DNA of 64,000 nucleotides from Polytrichum commune (Eukaryota > Streptophyta > Polytrichopsida > Polytrichales > Polytrichaceae): NCBI GenBank assembly GCA_950295325.1, contig OX485807.1:37974440-38038439 (forward strand), read 5' to 3'. Below, in pieces: positions 55,395 through 64,000 of the stretch. The first letter of the stretch is position 1. The number at the start of each line of letters is the position of its first letter. The translations under genes were made by a program, and so were the position numbers. The notes under the pieces were generated by a model. That model searched no databases and had not been told where the DNA came from. It was given only the letters and a program-made list of their open reading frames with translations.

Positions 55395-57135
55395 AGAGGC
55401 ATGCTAAGATGACAAATGGGGGACACAAACCATCAAAAGATGATACCTAAGCCGATGGAAACCCCACAAGGCACCACACAACAATGGCACAAGGAAGCAG
55501 AACTCCTAAAATTCATGATACATTCTACCATACAACATCCTACTAGACCAGAACCTACTGCTCCTAACACAACACCACATGAAAACCCACACACAAAAAT
55601 CCTCCAAACATACAAAAATTGCCTCACCCACACACCCAATCCAAGACATGAGATATCTACGCCCACCCCTACAAATAACCAACCTCGAGCTATCCACCCA
55701 TGAATGCAACCTAGAAAAGACATCCTCATAAACAAACAAACAAACAAACCAACCAAACAAATGAAGGGCGTAGAATCCTTGCATAAACAATTAGAATTAT
55801 GGGAATTACATGGCCACCATCACTACCAAAAGGATGCACTGGTTATGGAACATATTCTCCCAGACAACCTCCCATAACTAGTCAGAGAAAGAAGTGGCCA
55901 CAAAGGCCATTGCAAAAGAATGAGATCCGGGTACCATTTACATTCCAAACATGTAGGGTCTACTAGTTCCCTATCTGTAGGTTGTGATTGGTTATCTATT
56001 GTATTTGAAGGACCAGCTCCTCACCATATCAATGGATGTGTCCCTTATATTATGCATTTTGATTCCTTCGATAGATTCAATTTCTAGTCATTTACTAAAT
56101 CTTGCCTTCCAAATGTCATTATTTCTATTTTATTTTTAAAGAAAATGGTTTAATATCTGCCTCAATTTCTTATTTTAATGACATGTATTTGTGTCAAATT
56201 GGTTAGTGCAATGCATCCAAGTTGCTTTATTTCATCTAAAATCATACATGTTCAATACATTTTTGTGTTTTCTTGTTCCATATTTCAAAGCCATGTCCTT
56301 AAATAGTCTCAATATCAGGGAAAAATCCCCAATTACCAAATATAATGTTACATGCCGACATCCACACAATAGTGACCATCCCACCACACACTATAAGCTA
56401 CAACCCGACACTGGAATGGCCAAAATGCTATCGATACATAGAACCATCCCTCACATCCATAATATGAATACACAAGCAATCAAACCCCACAAACACTCCG
56501 CCACATTATCAAGAAAATCCACAACATCCAAGATACCCACCCTATTAAACCCACCCCACAAACTACCACATCAAATTCTCCAACACAAGGAAAATTGCTC
56601 CCAAAGTAGTCATACCCCTCGAAACTACCCCCATGATATCAATACCAACCGAATACCACCATATCAACCCTCTCAAAATCCACTCACAACAATGCACAAA
56701 CATAGACGGATTCTTCATTTCCCCCACCAAAATTTTTGAAGGCCAGATAGAAGGCAACACTACAAGATCAACAGTATATGGCCCCAACAACAACACCCAA
56801 ATAGTAGAAGACTACCAGGCTACCAATACATCCTACGAGAAGAGTTTAATGCCATACTCATTGCCATAAAACCCATACAAACCACCCAACTGGACACACA
56901 TATATTCACAAATAACCTCAATGGTATATTTCTCATAAATAATCACATTTGACACCCGACTTTGCAACAATTGTACACCAAATATATTGGCCCCCACACT
57001 ACATACACAAAGTAAGAGCCCACACTGGCATCACCGGAAATGACATAGCAAACACGCTAGCAAACAAGGGAATGCACAAAGACAAACCCACCAACACACC
57101 CACATACACATTGCCCAACTACCACACATGATGGA
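55395..57135 (+). mobile_element. Decayed relative of the dual-endonuclease element
   Basis: Two A/C-rich, G-poor blocks (55395-55800 and 56335-57135) separated by ordinary sequence. The second holds RNase H pieces in shifting frames: IDGFFISPTKIFEG, REEFNAILIAIKPIQTTQL, HIFTNNLNGIFLINNHI and HKVRAHTGITGNDIANTLAN. They parallel YTDGSF, RAEMMAIHKTLRI, FTDNLNVLYLLN and KVRAHVNIDGNEKADKLA of the full element. Same group, different and older copy. No endonuclease or RT was recognised. Confidence 0.7.
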
Positions 57136-58285
57136 GCTATCTGCAACCTCCATACACTCTAAACACTTAAAATGGAAGAAACTCATGCCAATATATTAGT
57201 AAGCACACTTGAACGCCAAGTGTCAATGGTCATAAGGGGAGACTAGAAATGAAGTTTGAGACTCGTATTTTAATAAATATGGACATATTTTCATAATATG
57301 AACTTTTTGGTTGCTTCAATTCTATGTGCGGATCTGTTTATACACTTTTGATATACCAAAACTTTATGAGAGATATGTGAATCCTTAGTGATAACTTGAA
57401 TGTTTTGCTATTAAAATATGATGAAAACTATCAATATCTTTAATGATGTTAAATCTATATAAATATGTTAAGTAATGAAAATATAATGAAAATAACTACT
57501 ATAATATTACCATAAACAACTAAGCATATTCTATAAGAGAATCCTACCATATAATCCTATATATAATATGATCTTATGATAGAAATCAACATGTTACATT
57601 TATGGACTTTGGACTTAGTCCAATTTCACTTAAATATCGATTTTGATCATGAATTTAACCTAGCATATGCCTGAAAATAAGATAAGTGGCACTATTACGC
57701 ACATGACAGTAACTACCATAAACGGCACAATGGCTCTTGAACTACAAGTTCACGCCACTTAAGTCCGCCTTAGCAATTTAAAAGGAACAAGGAGAATGTT
57801 CTATATGAACTAAAGTTTGTGTAGCATGGCGAGCTCTATTTGATTTATTTAGGGTTTAGGGTGACAACAGTAAATTTGTGAGCTCGTTGTCTCTCATATT
57901 TACACATCTTCACATGCCTCTAGAAATCGGCCACCTACGTTACCTCATCATCACATGAGGTGGCAGGAATTCTGCTATGGCGATTCAAGAATTAGGTCTA
58001 ACATGCAGTCATGTCATCCTATCCCTAATTTGCAACCAAGTGGCAATCCGGTGATCTAGACAACCTAAAAGCACAAGCACATGTAAAGAAGCAAATATTT
58101 GGACATGGGCTATTGTCAGACATGAGGTACAAACCTTTTCAGGGAGCGAAAAAATTTCTGATGCATAATTAAATCAAAACAAGGCGTGTATGCCAGGAAT
58201 TAGAATCAGCAAGTCCAAGTGAATGCATCCCACCACTTGCCTGAGAACCACCAATTTCCCCGGGTCAGCGACTATCTGTAGCTGT
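57136..58285. other. No gene recognised
   Basis: AT-rich sequence without a supported gene, RNA or repeat. Confidence 0.5.
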
Positions 58286-58610
58286 GTAGCACTCTCTTTA
58301 GAACTTGGTTTGGAGCTGCTAAAGCATTTCTAAGCATAAGCTTTCATTTGGAGTTGATTTAGAAAGGAAATCTTCACTAGCCAGAGGGTCTAGATGGTGA
58401 CTCTTGTTTTAAGAACATTGCTTCTAATTGATTCTAAGAATGACATTTGAAAGTGCAGAGTTTTTCTAATTTTAACACAAACTGTATCAATTAATTCCTC
58501 AGGGCCCTCTCTCCATCCATGGTGCTCCCGTTGTGAAACAACACATCCACAATTCACTAGAAGTTTGATTTTAGAAACAACTGTTCTAAAGCGGAGAGAT
58601 GCCACCCCAG
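58286..58610 (-). mobile_element. MITE family 1, copy D
   Basis: A reversed copy. It starts with CACTCTCTTTAGAACTTGG and ends with GCGGAGAGATGCCACCCC. It shares TTTGGAGCTGCTAAAGCATTTCTAAGCATAAGC with the other copies on the reverse strand. Confidence 0.65.
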
Positions 58611-59410
58611 CCTCTAGTTGGAGATTGGATGAACCTCCATGCATACCTGTACACTTTTCTGGGGAAATTAATTCTAACTAATTTGACCATTGCAGGCACC
58701 AAATAATAGGCAGCCGGACCACTACATTCAAGACACTTGTGGAAATATGTGCAATTAATTGAGGGTACTATAAATTCTGTCGGGTGTGAATATATACACA
58801 CACTCGCACACATTGCTCATACATGATCTACCTGTGGTGGAAATGTGTCACGACTTGATGATGGTACAAAAAGATGATGAGCACCCCATCAGCACTGAGA
58901 TTGCCAGAGTGGTGTCAAGATCATCAATTTGCTCTTGAAATGGCTGATCCTGTGCCATATGGAAGCAAGGAAATTCATCAACTCCAACATGTTCCCACTG
59001 TGGTCTGATTTGCCGGCACGTGACACTGTGGCTGCTGCAATTTCCCGGAAATATTAAAAACGTTTGATCAAAGTCAACATGACAAGTGATCTTAGCCGAT
59101 AGCATTACGTAGTGATCTTACTGCATAAAGGTGTACACTTGGATCATCATGCAGTGGATGGCAATGACAATGGCATGTAGTCATTTCTGCAGGTCACAAA
59201 TAAATACGGAATTCAATTTGTCAAAGATACACTCACACACAAAAAGTAATAAAATACAGGCACCCCACAAGCACCACATAAAACATGCCCGCGGCCACAG
59301 ATTAGATATTTGGAGGCACGAATCTAGAGCATAATCAAACTACGTTCAATTGGTAATGACACTGCACTGAATTTGCACCCCAGGGGTGCAATTATCTTGT
59401 AGCACTCACA
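58611..59410. other. No gene recognised
   Basis: Sequence between two reversed MITE copies. Short frames only. Confidence 0.5.
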
Positions 59411-59928
59411 GTGGTCACCATCTTTAGAACTTGGTTTGGAGTTGCTAAACCATTATTTTTGGAGTTTTCTTTCGCATTAATTGTAAGAATTTGTAAGACT
59501 AAGATTTATAACTATTTTATATTTTCTGACAAGTGGAATTCAATACATAGTGGGTCTGGTGGTGATGCACGTTACAAAAATGGTTTTCTAATAAGTGGGT
59601 TCTAAGAATGAGAGGTATGCATAACATTACTCAATTGGTGAGTTGTGTTCATGGGGCCAACAGTATATTCGAGAATAAAGACTCCGGATTCCGAAATCCT
59701 ACTACTTCAAATTGAATTTGAAGTCAGGACAATTGAACACATCTTATCAACAAAGTAATGTTATGTGAAAGTGCAAATCTTTACTAGTCTAGACACTAAT
59801 TATATGTCAATGGATTCCTCTCAATGCACTCTTTCCAAGTATGTCGCTTCTCTTTGTGGGAGAACAGATCATTAACTCATTAGAAGTGATTTAGACACAA
59901 CTGTTCTAAAAGGGAGAGTTGCCACCCC
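59411..59928 (-). mobile_element. MITE family 1, copy E
   Basis: A reversed copy of 518 bp, from GTGGTCACCATCTTTAGAAC to CTAAAAGGGAGAGTTGCCACCCC. Its termini show the inverted repeat most clearly. It is longer than the other copies, so it may contain extra inserted sequence. Confidence 0.7.
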
Positions 59929-60243
59929 GGGTGCTCATCACCGCGAATCGTTGGAATCATGATTCTAATCTTTTTGTGAATCCCAAATTTTAGTTTGTCA
60001 CGGATCTGGACATATGCAGGACGTGCATGCCATTGAATTTCCACCAGGCAGCAGCTTGGAATTAAAGCTGTCCAACTTAACCCTAACAAGTGATGCATTC
60101 CTGCAAACTTGCTTCTTCAATCAAATGACGTGCCAACCACGAACCTGCAAGTCAGAGAGCAGGTGGCAAATGCATGCTGCAAAAGTATGCATATGTCCAT
60201 TTCAGGATTGATTGACCATTGCTAACCTTAAGCCTTAAACCTT

Positions 60244-60284
60244 AAACCCTAAACCTTCCGCTTCAATCCCTGCGTGTATATATA
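60244..60284 (+). promoter_or_regulatory. Candidate promoter: telo-box and TATA box
   Basis: AAACCCTAAACC (60244-60255) is the plant telo-box found in promoters of highly expressed genes. It is preceded by related AAACCTTAAACC-like units. TATATATA (60277-60284) follows 22 bp later, placing a start site near 60310, about 100 nt before the ATG at 60408. Confidence 0.5.
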
Positions 60285-60407
60285 CACGCACATATACTGA
60301 CTTCAGATCATACATCAGTGGAATTGAAGCACCTTGTTCTGAATTCCTTTCTTGAACTTGAGAAAATTGCAACTTGAGGGACTTGTACTAAACTAATTCT
60401 TAAAGCT

Positions 60408-60514
60408 ATGGGATCAGTGGAAGAAATTGGATCAAGCCGCCGAACAAAGCTACCTGAGGTTGTGGTGCAGGTTGCACATGAAAGTGTCTTTGCTGAACAC
60501 CACTCACCTTTGAG
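60408..60514 (+). CDS. Candidate first exon of an unrecognised gene
   Basis: ATG to TTTGAG followed by GT. It encodes MGSVEEIGSSRRTKLPEVVV and then QVAHESVFAEHHSPL, 35 codons plus two bases. The start has an acceptable context (AAGCTATGG), and telo-box and TATA elements lie upstream at suitable distances. The peptide has no recognisable domain. Its phase does not join simply to the bestrophin-like exon 2 kb downstream, so it is either another gene or one with further exons between. Confidence 0.4.
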
Positions 60515-60664
60515 GTATCATTTTGACTACCTTGTATACATAGCCTGCTTTGATGATTTTCCAGATTCTTGATTCCTCGATGAATTTAGGCATTGTAGAA
60601 GATGTAATCAGATTTCGATCGAGTCACATAATCAGTTTTTATTAGTTGTTGGTTGTTTTCCCCA

Positions 60665-61034
60665 GGGTGGCAACTCTCCCTTTAAGAACGAGTTGTTTCT
60701 AATTCACAAGTTCTAAATTTCATATGGATTGGTGATTTGTTCTCTCACAAATGCTTGGAAAGAGGCGGGCATTGGGAGGAATCCATTGATTTGACTTGTG
60801 TCTGAATTAGAAAAAGTTTGTAATTTTAAATGCCGTTTTCAGAAGCAATTTTTTAAAACATGCAGGGTCACCACCAGACCCCCCATATATAGGTGCTGGA
60901 TTTTCACTTGTAATTTTTTTATAAAATTATTTCTTATAATTTCTAAGTCTTAAACATAATGCTTATGGTTCAGAAGTAGCTCCCAAGTAATGCTGATGCT
61001 TAGAAATGGTTTAGCCTGAAAACAGGTGTTACCA
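60665..61034 (+). mobile_element. MITE family 1, copy C
   Basis: It starts GGGTGGCAACTCTCCCTTT shortly after the candidate first exon. It contains GGAAAGAGGCGGGCATTGGG and AAAACATGCAGGGTCACCACC, parallel to copies A and B, and fades near GGTGTTACCAG (61034). Confidence 0.65.
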
Positions 61035-61980
61035 GAACTTGTCCAGTGATGATGAATCACACAGTCTTGACGTTATTTGATCATTGCATATTATATTAGT
61101 TGGTGGTTTTTTTTGAATGGGAAATTATAATGATGGGATCACGTTGTTAAGGACTATTTTATTTTATTATATTATATCTGTCTGGACTAGATTAATCATC
61201 AATTAATCAATCAATACAGGTAGTTTCTTGGGTCTAGTAGTCACACCATTTACAGTTTCCTCCATGGACTGATTTCTTATTTTAAAGTCTCAGAAATTGA
61301 TATATAGCTGAACTCTATACACATTATTCAGAAGATCCTCATTCTCATCAATCTCTTGAATCTTTCCATCTTTACATCTTCAAATCTTTACTTGTTTGGG
61401 CTTTGCCCAACTTCTATATGATGTTGGACCTTCGATTAAGGTGGGATTCACATTGATGTCATATTAGAGTTTCAGATTTTCAGAAGAAATTGAAAGGTAA
61501 ACTCTAAGCACATTTTGAAGATCATCAATGTCATCAAATTCTTGGACCTCCATACATGGCATTTGGTCTTTTTCAACCTCACTAATGGTGGACTGGAGGA
61601 TGGAGCTTCGATCGAGGTGGGATCGGTTAACATATTCAATGTCGTATTAGAGTTTCAGAATTAGCTTGAAGTTGAAGTCTATGCACATTCACACAGATGA
61701 TCATCACTCTCATCAATTTGTTGAACCTCAAACAAAATGTTTGATGTTTTCCAGTTTCTTTCGGATGGTGGAACTTTGGGCCATGTGGCCCCAAGTTTTC
61801 CACAAAGCAATTTCCCTCACCAAACTCACTAGTATTTAATGTCATCACATCTCGTCTTTCAATCATGTAGTTGTATTAGTGTTGACTTTATGCATGCATT
61901 TATTCAAATGTTCTAATGTTATATGGAACTTGATATGTATTGCTAATTTAATTCAATACGCAATCTTATATATATTGGAT
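61035..61980. other. No gene recognised
   Basis: AT-rich. Two internally similar stretches (about 61290-61470 and 61480-61720, with TTTCAGA, GAAGATCATCA..CTCATCAA, CTTCGATYGAGGTGGGAT) suggest a local duplication. No open frame with recognisable content. Confidence 0.4.
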
Positions 61981-61984
61981 GAGC

Positions 61985-62220
61985 ATGTTCAATCAAGGCG
62001 GGATCGATTAATTGTCATTGATTGATGTCTGAGCTTATTGAACGCCTATGTCTTTCCACACAATCTGAGCAAGTCAAAGGTGGAGTCGGAGATGCTTAGG
62101 CAGACAGGTCGGAATATTATTCGGATGGGTGACCATCCCAGCAATTCATTTTCGGTGCACCTTGCCACCTATGCTCCACCCAATCGTAGTGGGGATATCC
62201 GGGTGAACTAGATCTTCTTG
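61985..62220 (+). pseudogene. Partial upstream duplicate of the bestrophin-like exon start
   Basis: TGATTGATGTCTGAGCTT and GTCAAAGGTGGAGTCGGAGA, then ATGCTTAGGCAGACAG, match 62485-62575 (GATGTCTTAGCTT, GTCGAAGGCGGAGTCGAAGA, ATGCATAGGCACACAG). After the ATG the two part. Here a 40-codon frame, MLRQTGRNIIRMGDHPSNSF and on to GDIRVN, ends in TAG at about 62209. It is a relic or alternative start, not a channel. Confidence 0.4.
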
Positions 62221-62477
62221 ATCAACCATGTTGGAACTGAAGAGCTTGCCCTTGAGAGGAATAGGTGCCAACTAACTTGTTCACTCCCATTCAAGATGTT
62301 TATTTTTGAAAGAAGGTAGTAGTCTTTGGGCACCTTTTAATTCTTATTATGCATGTTTAGGGGTTACTACATATAGACTTGGACCAACTCGAAAATGAAG
62401 TAACACCATAATTCACACCCGTGGCAACTCTTGAGTCATCTTTCTCTCTTCCTTTCTTTTAAGGTGGCATCACTTAA

Positions 62478-63022
62478 TTGCTATTGACTGATGTCTTAGC
62501 TTACAACTCGCACGTCTTTCGCCACAATTTGATTAGGTCGAAGGCGGAGTCGAAGATGCATAGGCACACAGTCTACAACCATGATGACTGGGTGAAACAC
62601 CGTTCGTGCTGGCGGCACCGCCGCCACCTCACGACGATCATGTCATCAGGCGTGATCGTGGGCCTTGGACCGCCAGTGTTGTTCTTCACATTTGTCGCAA
62701 CATTGGTGGCCGTGTTCAACCAGTCCGTGTCCTCTGGGCACCTCCCCGACTGGGTGCCCCTCCTCCGCGTTGAGCCGCTCCCATTTACGCTCACGGCGCC
62801 TGTGCTCGCGCTCCTCCTCGTCTTTCGCACAAACTCCTCCTACACCCGGTTCGATGAGGGGCGCAAGGCATGGGGCTCAATCGTAAACCGGACACGTGAC
62901 ATAGCACGACAAGCATTGACATGGATCCACCACCCAGAAGACGCGCATCGGCTACAATGCTTGCTACGTCATGTGAAAGCATTTTGCTTTTGCCTCAAGA
63001 ACCAATTGACGGCTACCCCAAG
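62478..63022 (+). CDS. Bestrophin-like chloride channel, one exon
   Basis: Open frame of 182 codons, read to CCCCAAG followed by GTAACA, a plausible donor at 63023. The first domain residues are HRHTVYNHDDWVKHRS (from 28), then TM segments at about 55-82 and 100-117, then FRTNSSYTRFDEGRKAWGSI and NRTRDIARQALTW, the conserved block of the bestrophin/UPF0187 family. Plant members such as VCCN1 are thylakoid voltage-dependent anion channels that tune proton motive force. Family members are roughly twice this length, so later exons lie outside the window or are missing. The start is unclear: Met at 62556 or an upstream exon supplying a transit peptide. G+C is far higher than the flanks. Confidence 0.8.
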
Positions 63023-64000
63023 GTAACAATGAGGCCTTTGTAAATAAGAGATTTATTATGTCTTATGTTCTTTATGTTGTGGCATGTTTACGTATGTTTG
63101 TGACGATGTCTATTTGGTGAGAAAGAGGACATTGAGACCTTCCAAAATATGATGTAAGTTGAACATTCAAAATGGTAGTCCAAATTTAGTTAGGACTCAT
63201 AATAACCTCGCATAATAAGGGGTTTTATCATGCAGGTGTTCGTGTACAAGAAGGCTTGAAATTTATATCAGAGACATGTTATAAATTTTATTTTAAGCAT
63301 AATTAATTGATGATTAGAATAGAACCTTAATATGGGGATGAGGTCACATACATCATCATACATGTACAAGTGATAAAATACATATAGACTTTGATTTGGA
63401 GGGGCTTATAATAAAGGCATAGTAAGCTACTGTTCTCCCTCTTTAGTATGACACCTTTGGGAAACACAAAAAAGTTGTATTATCGAGGTGTCGTCTTCTC
63501 ATTAAATATGACAAATGGCGTAAAGTTGTCGTATTATTGAGGGAATACGAAAACATAAGTAATATGAGCTTTAAATATATATACAACGAGTTTAAGCAAT
63601 ACAGATGGTATGAAATAACAACTTATAACTCCAAACAAATACAAATATTCTCAAGAACTCTTGAAACAGGAGTCCAAAGATCTCTAGTGTTGCCTACCCA
63701 AGTTAGCAACTCTCATCTTATCTAAATTCTCTACTAACTTCTGAAATCTAATAATCTCATGAACACCAACACATAAAGAGTTCTCTAACAAGAAACCAGA
63801 CAACAACGATGCATGACGTTTAGCAACATACTAGGCAGGAGGCCACTCTAACCCTGATTCTCATTAAGTTCCCGATGGTAAGTGAAGTTCCCAAGTTGTT
63901 CCCAAGTAAAAAATGGATGTATTTTAGATGTACATAACATAAATGAAAGGAATGTTAACATCAACTACCTCTTTAATATGATAGAACGGAGATTCTAAAT
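63023..64000. other. Intron or intergenic sequence, no gene recognised
   Basis: AT-rich sequence after the bestrophin-like exon. No continuation of the channel (the second TM pair and C-terminal helices) is visible in any frame. If the gene is intact, the intron exceeds 0.98 kb. Confidence 0.5.

Noticed and set aside
62095-62165. 5S rRNA-like fragment (GGATGGGTGACC, GCTTAGGC, GGTGCACC)
   Set aside because: Only short blocks match and the spacing differs from 5S. The upstream part is shared with the bestrophin-like exon, so chance or a coding relic is more likely.

Overview
The window looks like nuclear DNA of a land plant. It is AT-rich, has intron-containing gene pieces with GT-AG junctions, canonical plant tRNA-Asn(GUU) and tRNA-Gly(UCC) genes, Ty1/copia elements and many small terminal-inverted-repeat elements. 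Two host genes are recognisable by family: the last three exons of a GNAT acetyltransferase of the plant PHD-finger type (163-1285) and an exon of a bestrophin-like chloride channel (62478-63022). I cannot name the species. A non-flowering plant would fit, but that is a weak inference. Most of the 64 kb is accessory: old repeats, pseudogenes and nested transposons.

Layout. 1-7.5 kb: acetyltransferase exons, then sequence without recognisable genes. 7.5-16.9 kb: left copy of a segmental duplication. It holds a roughly 493-bp tandem array of tRNA-Gly/tRNA-Asn pairs (11.8-13.6 kb) and a gene whose first exon encodes a signal peptide (14.28 kb). 18.1-21.4 kb: an internally deleted copia element on the minus strand. 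21.4-22.7 kb: a PIF1-type helicase pseudogene. 23.1-25.6 kb and 38.1-39.4 kb: two halves of a second minus-strand copia element, split inside its integrase by a large non-LTR retrotransposon. 39.4-51 kb: right copy of the segmental duplication, without the tRNA array. 51-57 kb: repeats, a methyltransferase-like coding relic and a decayed relative of the large retrotransposon. 57-64 kb: three more small DNA elements, a candidate promoter with first exon (60.24-60.51 kb) and the bestrophin-like exon.

The main discovery is the retrotransposon at 25637-38122. It is about 12.5 kb, bounded by a perfect 11-12 bp target-site duplication (removing it restores the copia integrase frame), and ends in a short TATC tail. 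It encodes a small protein with a hydrophobic N-terminus, an RRM-like ORF1 protein and a very long ORF2. ORF2 carries an APE-type endonuclease, a reverse transcriptase, an RNase H, a CCHC zinc knuckle and a second, restriction-like (PD-(D/E)xK) endonuclease. That dual-endonuclease plan is known from the Dualen/RandI group. Near the ORF2 N-terminus is a strict 2A ribosome-skipping motif (DIEPNPGP). ORF2 has four in-frame stops, three frameshifts and a YADD to YADN change, so this copy is probably dead despite its intact target-site duplication.
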